NCBI GenBank assembly: GCA_020444205.1
Contig: JAHLLJ010000018.1
Span: 1 to 42,042, forward strand
Direction: 5' to 3'
Length of the DNA: 42,042 nt
Source of the DNA: Deltaproteobacteria bacterium
Lineage (GTDB): Bacteria > Desulfobacterota > Desulfarculia > Desulfarculales > Desulfarculaceae
Shown: positions 6,596 to 15,582 of the stretch, in pieces
Numbering within the stretch: the stretch's first letter is position 1
How the letters are laid out: every line of letters starts with the position of its first letter
Position numbers and translations under genes: made by a program
Notes under the pieces: generated by a model
Databases searched by the model: none
What the model saw: only the letters and a program-made list of their open reading frames with translations
Told to the model about the DNA's origin: nothing

Positions 6596-7501
6596 ATGCA
6601 CCAATCTGACTCTTTTGTAACCCGAGACGTTTTAGATTCCCTTCATGAAGGATTGTACGTAACCGATCCAGAACAACGCATTACTTTCTGGAACAAGGGA
6701 GCCGAAAGGATCACCGGCTTTTCCGCCCATGAGGTAATGGGCAAGCAGTGCGAAGATAACATTCTGATGCACGTAAACGAGGCTGGTGAGCGGTTGTGCG
6801 AAGGCCTTTGCCCATTGGCCGAAACCTTGTCTGACGGCCGGTTCCGGGAACAAGACCTCTACCTGCAACACAAGGACGGCCACCGCGTGCCGGTGAAGGT
6901 GCGAGTCAGCCCCTTGCGGGATGGGCGTGGCCAGGTCACGGGCGCGGTGGAGGTGTTTTATGACAACTCTTGGCAAGTCCAGACGCTACGGCGCATCAAG
7001 GAACTCGAGGAGTTGGCCATGCTGGACTCCCTCACCCAGCTTCCGAATCGGCACTTCATAAATGAGTTGCTGCAATCGCGCTTGGCCGAGTTTGACCGGG
7101 TTGGATGGATCTTCGGCCTGCTGTTCATGGACCTGGACAACTTCAAATGGATCAACGACCACCTTGGCCACGGAACGGGGGACGAGGCCTTGGTGAGCGT
7201 GGGCAAGACCCTATCCAACGTGTCTCGCCCCTATGACGTGGTGGGCCGCTGGGGCGGCGATGAATTCGTGGGTCTGGTGACCAATGCAAATTTTGAAACC
7301 CTGACCAGGCTGGCGGAGCGTTACCGGGCCCTGGTGGGAAGCACCCAGTTGAAACGCGGCTCACAAGAGGCGCGCATCACCATATCCATAGGCGGCACCT
7401 TGGTAAGAGCCGGAGACGACGCCGAAAAAATATTGGCCAGGGCTGATGGTAATCAGTACAGGGCCAAAAGGGCTGGACGCGATAGGGCGGTCATAGGCTG
7501 A
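6596..7501 (+). CDS. PAS-GGDEF diguanylate cyclase
   Basis: A 301-residue soluble protein with an N-terminal PAS domain (about 8-122, including ITFWNKGAERITGFSAHEVMG) and a GGDEF domain (about 140-300). The catalytic GGDEF motif is intact at residues 220-224, and an inhibitory RxxD site (RPYD, 211-214) lies five residues before it, so it should make c-di-GMP with product feedback. The start ATG has only a weak ribosome site (GTGGAA). There is no membrane segment, so the signal is cytosolic, perhaps redox or a ligand through PAS. It is transcribed alone, away from the surrounding minus-strand genes. Confidence 0.9.
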   Translation: MHQSDSFVTRDVLDSLHEGLYVTDPEQRITFWNKGAERITGFSAHEVMGKQCEDNILMHVNEAGERLCEGLCPLAETLSDGRFREQDLYLQHKDGHRVPVKVRVSPLRDGRGQVTGAVEVFYDNSWQVQTLRRIKELEELAMLDSLTQLPNRHFINELLQSRLAEFDRVGWIFGLLFMDLDNFKWINDHLGHGTGDEALVSVGKTLSNVSRPYDVVGRWGGDEFVGLVTNANFETLTRLAERYRALVGSTQLKRGSQEARITISIGGTLVRAGDDAEKILARADGNQYRAKRAGRDRAVIG

Positions 7502-7707
7502 CCCCTTCCTCAAATCCGTTTCCAGGGCTTTGCGGAGATCATTCAAGCTTGACAGGCCCCCATCCCTAGGGGCAAGGTTCCTTTACCCGGCAAAGCATGT
7601 AGAAAGTATGTTAATTACTTTAAGGGGGTTGTTGCGCCTTGCGACGCAAGCGCCCATGGCTGCTCTTAGGTGAGCTAACCCTTGGTTCGGGGAGTTGATC
7701 AGCATCC

Positions 7708-10020
7708 TTGCCCCTGCTGAATAAAAAACCTGCCTCGCTTCATCTGGCCGGCTGCGCGATTTTGTCCTTGGTCGCCATGGTCACTCTGCGCTGGCTATGG
7801 GGCTATCTGGTGTTGCCGGACACGGTGCCCGCCGATCCATGGGACTGCGTGCAGCCCTGGGGCCTGAGGCGTTTCGTCTTCTTGGGGCTTCCCGGCATAT
7901 GTCTGGCCGCCAGCCTGGGCCTGGAGCTGCTGCTGTGGCTGGCCCCAACGCCACGCGGGCCCGCACTGGCGGGAGTTGCTTCCCGGGTCCGCGCCTGGGA
8001 CCTGGCCAGCTACGGCCTGCTGGGGGCGGTGGCCCTGGGGGCCTGGTGGTGGGGACGCCCTGGCTCGGGCATGCTGCCCCTGGCCCTGGGGGTGGTGGCC
8101 TTGCTGGCGGCCAAGGCGGCACTGCTGCTGCGGCTGCTGTGGTTGGCCTGGTTGCGGCCCCTGGAAGGCCCTGCTCTGGGCTGGCGGCGGCATGTGGCCG
8201 TTTTTCTGACGGTGTTTTTCATCATGGGCGCCACCAGCCTGTGGGTGAAGCAGGCCTCCAGCACTGCCGGGGATGAGGTCTCCTATTTGCTCATGGCCCA
8301 AAGCCTGGCCCAGCACGGCACCCTGGACCAGGAAGCCACGGTGCGTGGCAAGGAGTTCCGCGAGTTTTACTTTTGCCGCTGGAGCGACGGCCTGCGCTGG
8401 ACCATGGAGTCCTCGCACTCCTACTTCCCCTTGTTTTTGTATCCAGCCTACGCCTTAGGCGGCCGCCTGGGGGTGATGCTGTTTTTCGCGGGGATCATGG
8501 CCCTGTTGGCCGGGCAGCTCTATGCCTGGCTGCTGCGCGCCGGCCTGGGCAAAGGCGCGGCGGCGCTCAGCGCGGGCCTGGTGTTGTTTACCACGCCGGT
8601 GCTGTGCCTGGGGCAGCACGCCCTGAGCGAAGCGCCGGGCATGCTCTTGCTGGTGATAGGCATGCGTCTGGCCGGGACCGCGCCGCGGCGGCCCCTGGCC
8701 GCGGGTTTGGGCCTGCTGGCGGTAACCGCCTGTCTGTACTTCGTCAAGTTCCGCCTGGCCGCGCTAGGGGGCGGTCTGCTGCTGGCCGGCGGGTTCTGGT
8801 GGCTGGAGTCCCGGGTCGGCGCGCGCCGGGCCTTGCTGACCGCCCTGGGCGCGGCGGTGGTGGCCGTTTTGGCCGTACTGGCGCTGTCCGCCGGTTGCTG
8901 GCCTCACTCTTATTTATGGGGGTGCGCCTCTTTCTCGGAGGAGCTCCGCTATGGGCTGGATATGTGGGCCCGCTGCGACCGCTTATATACTCCCCTGTGG
9001 GTGATGTTCGGCGGACTGGCTTTGGATCAGACCTTTGGCCTGCTTTTGACCGCCCCGGTGATGCTGCTGGCCCTGGCCGGGATACCAGCGGCCCTGCGCC
9101 GCCACCTCCGCCCGGCGGCCGTGGCCCTCGTCCCGGTCATCGTCTACGTGGGCATGGTGTGCCTGATGCGCTGGTACCGCTGGCAAGGCGGCTTTGACCT
9201 GCCCGCCCGCCTGTACCTGGTGGCCTTCCCGGCCTTGGCCCTGTTCCTGGGGGTTATGCTCTCGGCCCTGGCCCGGCCCTGGTGGCGGCTGGTGGCCTGG
9301 GCCACGGCCCTGTGGGGCCTGGCCTACACCCTGGTGATGGTGATGATTCCCGCCCTGCGCTGGGGTCGCTCGGGGATGATCAATCCGGTGGTCTCGTTGG
9401 TCCAGAGGCGCTCGGGCTTGGAGTTTTATCACCTGCTGCCCAGCACCTTTGTCTACTCGCCGCTTTTGCCTTGGTTCGCCGTACTGACCGCCCTTAGCCT
9501 TTTGGGCCTGGCCTGGCTGGCCTGGAGAAACACTTCACCCGGCCGGCAAGGCGCTTGGCGCCTCAGCGCCAAAGAGGTGGTGGTGCTGGTGTCGGGCCTG
9601 GCCCTGCTGGCAGCCGCTCCACTGATAGGGGCCAAGCTGTGGCCGCCCCGGGCCCTGGAGGCCGAGCTGGTGCGCGGCGGCCCTCACTCGCCTTTGTGGG
9701 TGGAAAACGCCTATCCCTGGGACATGCACGGCCGCGCCCTGAGCAACGGAGGGTGGGTCAGCGGAAGGCTGTACTTCCCCGGCGGCGCGGCCCGTATGCG
9801 ACTTGTGGCCCGGGCGGGCAGCCCCGGCACAGTGGTGCTGAGCCTGGATGGCCGTTCCCTTCCGGGCCTGAGCTTTGGCCAAGGCAGTGCCGTGGAGATC
9901 GCGCTGCCGCCGGTGAGCAGGGGTTGGCACCAGGTAAGTCTCGCCTGGCGCTCCTGTCCCCGGCGCGATTGCTACCTGTTGGTGGACCGCTTGGAGCTGT
10001 TACCCGGCGGCCCCGGATAA
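7708..10020 (+). CDS. Large polytopic membrane protein, GT-C (PMT/ArnT-like) glycosyltransferase candidate
   Basis: A 770-residue protein with many hydrophobic segments through about residue 650 and a soluble C-terminal beta-rich domain (about 655-770) on the outer face. An early loop contains STAGDEVSYLLMAQSLAQHG, resembling the acidic first-loop motif of GT-C enzymes that use polyprenyl-phosphate sugars, and a later one SSHSYFPLFLYPAYALGG, like the conserved YPP region of ArnT/PMT proteins. The TTG start at 7708 is the best fit but its ribosome site (GGGGAG) is about 13 bases away; another start nearby is possible. It converges on the radical SAM gene, overlapping its end by 21 bases. The GT2 gene of the opposite operon could supply a lipid-linked sugar donor. 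The acceptor is unknown. Confidence 0.7.
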   Translation: MPLLNKKPASLHLAGCAILSLVAMVTLRWLWGYLVLPDTVPADPWDCVQPWGLRRFVFLGLPGICLAASLGLELLLWLAPTPRGPALAGVASRVRAWDLASYGLLGAVALGAWWWGRPGSGMLPLALGVVALLAAKAALLLRLLWLAWLRPLEGPALGWRRHVAVFLTVFFIMGATSLWVKQASSTAGDEVSYLLMAQSLAQHGTLDQEATVRGKEFREFYFCRWSDGLRWTMESSHSYFPLFLYPAYALGGRLGVMLFFAGIMALLAGQLYAWLLRAGLGKGAAALSAGLVLFTTPVLCLGQHALSEAPGMLLLVIGMRLAGTAPRRPLAAGLGLLAVTACLYFVKFRLAALGGGLLLAGGFWWLESRVGARRALLTALGAAVVAVLAVLALSAGCWPHSYLWGCASFSEELRYGLDMWARCDRLYTPLWVMFGGLALDQTFGLLLTAPVMLLALAGIPAALRRHLRPAAVALVPVIVYVGMVCLMRWYRWQGGFDLPARLYLVAFPALALFLGVMLSALARPWWRLVAWATALWGLAYTLVMVMIPALRWGRSGMINPVVSLVQRRSGLEFYHLLPSTFVYSPLLPWFAVLTALSLLGLAWLAWRNTSPGRQGAWRLSAKEVVVLVSGLALLAAAPLIGAKLWPPRALEAELVRGGPHSPLWVENAYPWDMHGRALSNGGWVSGRLYFPGGAARMRLVARAGSPGTVVLSLDGRSLPGLSFGQGSAVEIALPPVSRGWHQVSLAWRSCPRRDCYLLVDRLELLPGGPG

Positions 10021-11433
10021 CAGACGCCAGGCGGTGCGGGCGAAGTCCCCGGCGGTGGGCCGGTTGGGCATCACCCGGTTGACCATGCACCAGCCTTTCC
10101 ATCCCTTGCGCAGCACCTCGTATACCGGGCCAAAGGGCAGGCGGATCAGGCCGGGCACATAGGGACGCAGCCAGGGGAACTCCACGGTGAGGGCGAAAAG
10201 CCTGCCCAGGTTGGCCAGCTCCTTGCGCCGCTGAACCTTGAGCACCGAGCCGTGAAAGTAGGCTTGGTCCAGGCCGCTGAGGTCGCCGTCGAAAAGGCCC
10301 ATCTCCTGGGCCATGTCGTGGATGGGCGTGCCGGGGTAAGGGGTTAGGAAAGACACTGTGGAAAAGGCGGGCTTAAGGGCGATGTTCATGTCCAGGGTCT
10401 TGAAGTCCGCCTCCAGAGAGCCGCCGGGTAGACCCACCATGTTTTGCACCCAGCTCACCAGGCCGTGCTTCTTGAGCAGGCGGCCCATGTCATAAATCTT
10501 GGCGTCGGGCACCGGGCGGTTGAGGATGGTGCGCCGGATTCCCTCGTCGCCGGTTTCCACCGACCAGTTCACGCTGTGGCAGCCCGCTTGTTTGAGCAGG
10601 CTCATCACCTCGTCGTCAGCCTGCAAGGGGTTCAGGGCGCAGCTAAAGGGCACCTCCACCTCCTGGGCATAGGCTGGGGAGAACTCGCGCAGCCACTTTT
10701 TGCTGAAGCCCAGGGAGGCGTCCACGAAGCGGAAGAACTGCACCGGATAGTTGTCCCTGAGCCCGGCCAGCTCTTTGACCAGCAGATCCACCCGGCGCAT
10801 GCGCACCTTGTTGCGCAGCCCATGCTTGGTCATGAAGTCACGATGAAAGCAGTAGGAACACTTGAAGGTGCAGCCCCGCCCGGCCAGTACCGTTTTCATG
10901 GGGGTGCGGGCCAGGTGAGGGAACTTGTCGTAGAGCAGGGCCCGGTCCGGAAAGGGCAACTCGTCCAAGGAGCGCTGTCCGGGCTCCACCGGCCCGGCCA
11001 GGATATGCCCGTCCTTCTTGCGGCGCAGGTTGGGTATGCCCTCAAGGCCGCGGCCTTGCTCCAAGCGGTCGCAAAGCTGCACCAGGGCGCTCTCGCCCTC
11101 GCCCACACAGATGAGGTCCAGGCCCGGCTCATCCTCCAACACCGCGGGCACGAAGGTGGGGTGGGGTCCGCCGAAGATGCTGGTGAGTGGCACCAGGCGC
11201 TTGAGGCGGCGGTTGAACTCGGCGAAGCGCTGGTGGGCTCCGGTAACCACGCTGTAAGCCACCAGCTTGATGCCGTGCTCCTTTACCGTGGTTACCGCGT
11301 CGGTCAGGTCCAGGTCGCAGATGTGCGGTGTGTGCCCCGCCTTGCGCAGGCAGGCCGAGAGGTATTCCACCCCCAGGGGCTCGAAGCCGCCCAGTGCAAA
11401 GTTTTTGATGTCCGCCACAAAAAGAACCTGCAC
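10000..11433 (-). CDS. B12-binding-domain radical SAM protein
   Basis: A 477-residue protein with an N-terminal cobalamin-binding-like Rossmann domain (1-140; GGPHPTF and CVGEGE motifs present) and a radical SAM barrel with the CxxxCxxC cluster C188/C192/C195 (RGCTFKCSYCF). A DxHxxG cobalamin-ligand motif is not evident, so B12 would bind without that histidine. Family members perform methylations or C-C rearrangements on lipids, hopanoids, cofactors and natural products. The GTG start has AAGGAG about 11 bases upstream. It is the last gene of the GT2-FAD-radical SAM operon and ends inside the convergent membrane protein gene. The substrate is unknown; an envelope lipid or glycolipid is inferred from the neighbours. 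Confidence 0.85.
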   Translation of the reverse strand: MQVLFVADIKNFALGGFEPLGVEYLSACLRKAGHTPHICDLDLTDAVTTVKEHGIKLVAYSVVTGAHQRFAEFNRRLKRLVPLTSIFGGPHPTFVPAVLEDEPGLDLICVGEGESALVQLCDRLEQGRGLEGIPNLRRKKDGHILAGPVEPGQRSLDELPFPDRALLYDKFPHLARTPMKTVLAGRGCTFKCSYCFHRDFMTKHGLRNKVRMRRVDLLVKELAGLRDNYPVQFFRFVDASLGFSKKWLREFSPAYAQEVEVPFSCALNPLQADDEVMSLLKQAGCHSVNWSVETGDEGIRRTILNRPVPDAKIYDMGRLLKKHGLVSWVQNMVGLPGGSLEADFKTLDMNIALKPAFSTVSFLTPYPGTPIHDMAQEMGLFDGDLSGLDQAYFHGSVLKVQRRKELANLGRLFALTVEFPWLRPYVPGLIRLPFGPVYEVLRKGWKGWCMVNRVMPNRPTAGDFARTAWRLLSGAAG

Positions 11434-11458
11434 CGCTGCTATCTCTCCTTTGGTGTGC

Positions 11459-12739
11459 TTAGGCCGCCCGGGCCTGGGCCTCCAGGCGTTCCAAGGCCAG
11501 GGCCGCCGCCCGTTGCCCCGAGCCGATCACGCTGCTGACGGTGCGGCTGTGGGGATAGATGGTGGCGTTGCCCGCAAAGAAAACGTTGTGAAGGCGGTTT
11601 TGTAGATCATGAGTCTGTTGCCGGTAGTCCACGTCGAACACCGGGGTGGCCACTGTGCTTTGGGTCACCAGACAATCCACCAGCTCCACCGGCCCAATCA
11701 TGGTCCGAAGGTCCTTGAGGTAAAGCTCGCGAACCTGGTCGGCAGGGGCGCTTATCAAGGGATGGTCGTCGGGCAGGTAGGCTGAGCAATAGACCAGGTT
11801 GGCGCGGTGGCGGCCCAGTAAAGACTGGTTCACCACCACCTTGAAGGAGAAGCCGGGCTCCAGGATGTTGGTCCAATAGGGCAAATCCAGGGGCTCGGCC
11901 AGGGCCATGAGCGCGCAGGCCGCGCCCTGGTACTTCACCTGGCTGTCAAAGTCGAAGTTCACCGGCAGCTTGGCGAAGTAGTTTAGCGGTAGGGTGTTGA
12001 TCACCACTTTGGCGGGGTGGCTCAGGCCGCCGGCGTGCACCATGTAGCCGTCCTTGGTGCGCTCCAGGGCGGTGACCGGCGATTGCAGCTTTACCTCCGC
12101 GCCGGTGGCCAGCTCCTGGGCCAGGCGGCGGGTCAGGCGATCCAGGCCGCCATCCAGATAGGCCAGCATTTCGCCGCCCACCCCCTTGGCCTTGGTGGCT
12201 GAAAGCCCTTTTATGCGGCCGTGCAGGAACCCGGCGCATACCCGCTCGGGGGGGATGCCGAACTTGTTGCGCATCATGGGGGCCATCATCTTGTGGTACA
12301 CGCTACGGCCCCAGTGGCGCACGATCCAATCCTTGGCGCTCATCCCGGCCAGGTTTTGGCTCTGAGTGAAGCGGGAGCTTAGCATGCCCGCGCAGAAGCG
12401 CAGCTTGTCCGCCAGATTGAACGGCGCAAAGCGAATCAGATCCTGGGGGCGGCTGAAGGGGTAGAGCCGCCGGCCCAGATAGAAGGCCATGAAGGTCTCT
12501 TGCCACAGCAGGGAGTCGGCAAGGCCCATCTGGTCGATCAAGTCCAGAAGAAAGGTGTCATGGGGTTTGATGTGGTGGTAAAACCACTCCACCGATTCAC
12601 CGGCAACCGGTCCGCAACGCCCGGCCCCTCCCAGGCCGTCGCCGGCCTCCAGCACCAGACACCCGGCTCCACCCTGCATCAGGCTGCGGGCGGCGGCCAG
12701 GCCGGAGTAGCCGCCGCCCAACACAACTGCGTCATACAT
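11459..12739 (-). CDS. FAD-dependent amine oxidase/protoporphyrinogen oxidase-like protein
   Basis: A 426-residue flavoprotein with an N-terminal FAD-binding Rossmann motif (VVLGGGYSGLAAARSL), an early EAGDGLGGAGRCG segment, and a C-terminal VFFAGNATIYPHSRTVSSVI region that closes the FAD site in amine-oxidase-superfamily proteins. The central part (KKMM-type helices, PPERVCAGFLHGRIKGL) is like the NAD(P)/FAD proteins found in polysaccharide and lipid biosynthesis loci, including UDP-galactopyranose mutase relatives and dehydrosqualene desaturases. It overlaps the GT2 gene by eight bases and precedes the radical SAM gene by 25 bases, so the three are co-translated. The reaction is not predictable from sequence alone. 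Confidence 0.8.
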   Translation of the reverse strand: MYDAVVLGGGYSGLAAARSLMQGGAGCLVLEAGDGLGGAGRCGPVAGESVEWFYHHIKPHDTFLLDLIDQMGLADSLLWQETFMAFYLGRRLYPFSRPQDLIRFAPFNLADKLRFCAGMLSSRFTQSQNLAGMSAKDWIVRHWGRSVYHKMMAPMMRNKFGIPPERVCAGFLHGRIKGLSATKAKGVGGEMLAYLDGGLDRLTRRLAQELATGAEVKLQSPVTALERTKDGYMVHAGGLSHPAKVVINTLPLNYFAKLPVNFDFDSQVKYQGAACALMALAEPLDLPYWTNILEPGFSFKVVVNQSLLGRHRANLVYCSAYLPDDHPLISAPADQVRELYLKDLRTMIGPVELVDCLVTQSTVATPVFDVDYRQQTHDLQNRLHNVFFAGNATIYPHSRTVSSVIGSGQRAAALALERLEAQARAA

Positions 12740-13448
12740 GACCGTTCAACCGCAAGTTAAGCAGGTGGCGCAGGGAAATCGGGTAGCGCCGGCTGGTGGC
12801 GTATTTGGACTGGCCCCACTGGCGGCGGCGGTGCCGGACAGGCACGCCCTTGACCCGGCCGCCTTGCATATGGATGAGCAGGGGGACCAGGCGATGAGCC
12901 CCCCGGTCCCACTCCAAGGAGCGCAGCCGGTCGGTGGGAACGGCGCGCAGGCCGCAGTTCACGTCTCGGAAGCGGCGATTGAAAAGCAGCCAAATGAGTT
13001 GGTTGTATAGCCAGGAGGGCAGGCGTTTGCCCAGGAAATCATCCTGGCGGTGAACCCGGATACCGTGCACGCACTCATATCCTTGCCGCACCAATTTCAC
13101 CATTTCAGGGATGTGGCCTGGGTCTTCCTGCAGGTCGGCGTCGATGGTCACCGTGATCGGGGCCCTGGCCCGGGCCAACCCGGCTGCCAAGGCGGCGCTT
13201 TTGCCTGAGTGAGGGATGCGCAGCAAGGTGAAGCCCTGGCACTCTTGCAGCAGGCTCTCAGTGCGGTCGTCGGAGCCGTCGTCCACCACGATAACCTCGG
13301 CCTCCAGGGAGTCGATCAGCCCGGCCAGGCCTTTGTAAAGATCGGCTATGCAGTCTTGTTCGTTGTAGACAGGAACTACTATGGAAACGGCAGGTGATGC
13401 CTTGTTACACAGCTCAGCCTCTAATATGCTCGTTTGGCGGGCAGACAC
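12732..13448 (-). CDS. Family 2 glycosyltransferase (polyprenyl-phosphate sugar synthase-like)
   Basis: A 238-residue GT2 protein with the GT-A start VSIVVPVYNEQDCI, the VVDDGSDDRT segment, the catalytic DADLQEDPG (from residue 103) and a C-terminal QWGQSKYATSRRY, typical of dolichyl/undecaprenyl-phosphate mannose or glucose synthases. It lacks C-terminal membrane helices, as in the short DPM1 type. The GTG start has GAGGAG five bases upstream. First gene of the operon. It probably attaches a nucleotide sugar to undecaprenyl phosphate at the cytoplasmic face; the convergent GT-C-like protein could then use that donor outside. Confidence 0.88.
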   Translation of the reverse strand: MSARQTSILEAELCNKASPAVSIVVPVYNEQDCIADLYKGLAGLIDSLEAEVIVVDDGSDDRTESLLQECQGFTLLRIPHSGKSAALAAGLARARAPITVTIDADLQEDPGHIPEMVKLVRQGYECVHGIRVHRQDDFLGKRLPSWLYNQLIWLLFNRRFRDVNCGLRAVPTDRLRSLEWDRGAHRLVPLLIHMQGGRVKGVPVRHRRRQWGQSKYATSRRYPISLRHLLNLRLNGHV

Positions 13449-13934
13449 GTCAACTCCTCAAAAATGGCGGACACGGAGCTCGGCGCACGTACAATGTTGG
13501 AAAATGCTTAGTAAATTCTAACAAAACTTCCACTGCCAAAGAACCACTTAATAAGCTGAAAAGCAGTCTTTTGGGGCGGGGCTTTTGTCGGCGCGTCGAC
13601 ACCGGAGAGGCCCGGGCCGGTGCGAGGAAAAAGCACTATCATTGGCAGGAAAATTTAATTGCAGTACCATGGCATAAAAATAGGGGATAGGCAAGTATCC
13701 CTCATTATATCACTGAAAATTCTGGTCCTATTGGCGGGACGGGCGTCGGCGGCTCGCAACTTAGCAGGCGGTTGGCTTAAATCTAGGTACAGTGTGCGCA
13801 CCGCCAGCATCTTGGGCACGATGTTCCCTGTTCGGGCGCTGGGCCGATGATTTGTTGGCAGCAAGGCCTGGCACCTGTAATTTCCAGGATCAGAGTCCCG
13901 GCGGGTTTGGCCGTCTTGCCGCCGCGTGGCGGCT
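13449..13934. other. Intergenic region upstream of the GT2 operon
   Basis: About 490 bases with lower G+C near 13480-13560 that must contain the GT2 promoter. A GCCGCC/GGCGGC hairpin (13918-13933) directly follows the stop of the receiver-PAS-GGDEF gene and may end its transcript, though no T-run follows. A 69-codon minus-strand frame (13655-13864) has no ribosome site or recognisable sequence. I see no gene. Confidence 0.5.
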
Positions 13935-15200
13935 TCAGGCCTTCAGGGCCTCCACCCGGTTGCGGCCTTTTCCCTTGGCCTGGTACAGGGCCTGGTCACC
14001 GCGTTTGAGCCAGGAATCCAGGTCGTCGGACTCGGGGTCAAAAGCGGCTACCCCCAGGCTTATGGTGCAGGCGATTTGACGGCCTTCGGCCTTGAAGGTG
14101 TGTCCCTGAATGCGCCAGCGCAACCTTTCGGCCACTTCCAATGCGGCTTGCAGACCAGTTTCCGGCAGGATTATGGAGAACTCCTCACCGCCCACCCGGC
14201 CAAAAAGGTCGCTTTCGCGCAGCTCTTGGCTGATCAGCTGGGTGAGCTTTCTGAGCACCAGGTCGCCGGCATGGTGCCCCAGGTTGTCGTTGACCGTTTT
14301 GAATTCATCGACATCCACGTTTATCAAGGAGATGGGGTTGCCGTAGCGCCTGGCGCGCTTGGTCTCCAAAGAGGCGGTGTACATGAACTGGCGGCGGTTG
14401 GCGATGCCGGTCAGCTCATCGGTGATGGACAGGCGGCGCAGCTCCTCCTCCATCTTCTTGAGGTTGGAGATGTCCAGGAAGCTCTCCACCAGGCGCTCCC
14501 GGCCGTCCAGGCTGACCTGGGCCACGGTCTTGAGGATGGGCCTCATTTGGCCGTTGGATTGGCGCAACTCCTGTTCGGAGTTGTCGGAGGCTTTTCCTTG
14601 ATCGGTGATGGGGCATCCCCCCTTTTGATCCAGGCACAGGTAGCGGTGGCAGACAGACCCGATCACCTCAGCGGGGGAGGCCTTGAACATCTCCAGGGCC
14701 ACGGAGTTGGCGTCCACGATGCGGTGGTCGGTGGGCTCGACGATGAGGATGCCCGCCTGTATGGAGTCCAACAACTCGCGCACCAGCTTTTGGCTGCGCA
14801 ACAGGGCCTGCTCTATCTCGTTTCGCTCCCTGGAGTAGCGTATGGCCCGCTCCATGGTCTTGGGGTCGGTCTCGGATTTAACCAGGTAATCCTGGGCCCC
14901 CTCCCGGATAGCCTGAAAGGCGATTTCCTCGTCATCAAGGCTGCTCAGCACCACTATGGCTTTGTCCGAGAAAAGGTTTTTCATGCTGCGCAGGGTGTCC
15001 AGCCCCTCGCTGTCGGGCAGGAACAGGTCGAGCAGAATGGCGTCAGGATCAAAGTCCTGGGCCGCGGCGGCGGCCTGCTCCACAGTCTCCACCGCCCTCA
15101 GTTCATACTCGTCATTGGCCATTTCGTGCAAAATGCCTTTTATGAGCACGCTGTAGGTCTTGCTGTCCTCCACTACCAAAAGGCGAACCAAGCGGCGCAT
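13935..15200 (-). CDS. Response regulator with receiver, PAS and GGDEF domains
   Basis: A 421-residue protein: receiver domain (1-125, phospho-acceptor D58 in LLDLFLPD), a PAS domain (about 140-250) containing a Cys-rich CHRYLCLDQKGGCPI stretch that might bind a metal or sense redox, and a GGDEF domain. The active motif GGEEF is at 337-341 and an RESD inhibitory site at 328-331, so it should be an active, feedback-controlled diguanylate cyclase switched by phosphorylation. It lies 382 bases downstream of the phosphorelay operon on the same strand. Kinases of that operon are the obvious phosphodonor candidates. Confidence 0.88.
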   Translation of the reverse strand: MRRLVRLLVVEDSKTYSVLIKGILHEMANDEYELRAVETVEQAAAAAQDFDPDAILLDLFLPDSEGLDTLRSMKNLFSDKAIVVLSSLDDEEIAFQAIREGAQDYLVKSETDPKTMERAIRYSRERNEIEQALLRSQKLVRELLDSIQAGILIVEPTDHRIVDANSVALEMFKASPAEVIGSVCHRYLCLDQKGGCPITDQGKASDNSEQELRQSNGQMRPILKTVAQVSLDGRERLVESFLDISNLKKMEEELRRLSITDELTGIANRRQFMYTASLETKRARRYGNPISLINVDVDEFKTVNDNLGHHAGDLVLRKLTQLISQELRESDLFGRVGGEEFSIILPETGLQAALEVAERLRWRIQGHTFKAEGRQIACTISLGVAAFDPESDDLDSWLKRGDQALYQAKGKGRNRVEALKA

Positions 15201-15582
15201 GAGATTTACCTCACCAAGACAAAATCACAAGGTGTTTGCTGTTTAGTGCAAGGCTGAAGGGCGGGACAATCACTGGTAGACCCATGGTAATAGAGCATTT
15301 TCCCCGGCGGCGTCCGCCATCCAACCTTTGGTCAGAGCATATCCGGCGAGAGGCCGGGGGGCAAGCAAATGTCCCTGCCCCGCCCCGGTAGGAGGGGTGT
15401 TTGCCCTCGGGGCGGGCAAGAAAAGCAAGTGGGTTTTGCCACACCGGAGGTGGGCCCGAACCATGCCGCTACTGCGGTCCCTCTGGCATGGCTCATGGCC
15501 CTGCTTCATGCCCGGCCAGGGCATTTGGCTCTAATGATCGGGCAGGCGGGGGGCGCTCGGCCAGGAACGGGTTTGGCAGGCC
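15201..15582. other. Intergenic region with a large G+C-rich hairpin
   Basis: Lies between the single-receiver gene and the GGDEF response regulator. It holds an 11-base-pair stem with one bulge, TGCCC(C)GCCCCG, at 15376-15418 and probably the promoter of the GGDEF gene nearer 15200. No open frame here is supported and no known riboswitch core was recognised. Confidence 0.5.

Noticed and set aside
13655-13864. A 69-codon minus-strand frame in the gap before the GT2 operon
   Set aside because: No ribosome site, no recognisable sequence, and codon use unlike the surrounding genes.
13926-15257. A 443-codon open frame on the plus strand
   Set aside because: It lies entirely opposite a well-supported receiver-PAS-GGDEF gene and has the biased His/Gly/Gln/Leu composition of an antisense shadow in G+C-rich DNA.
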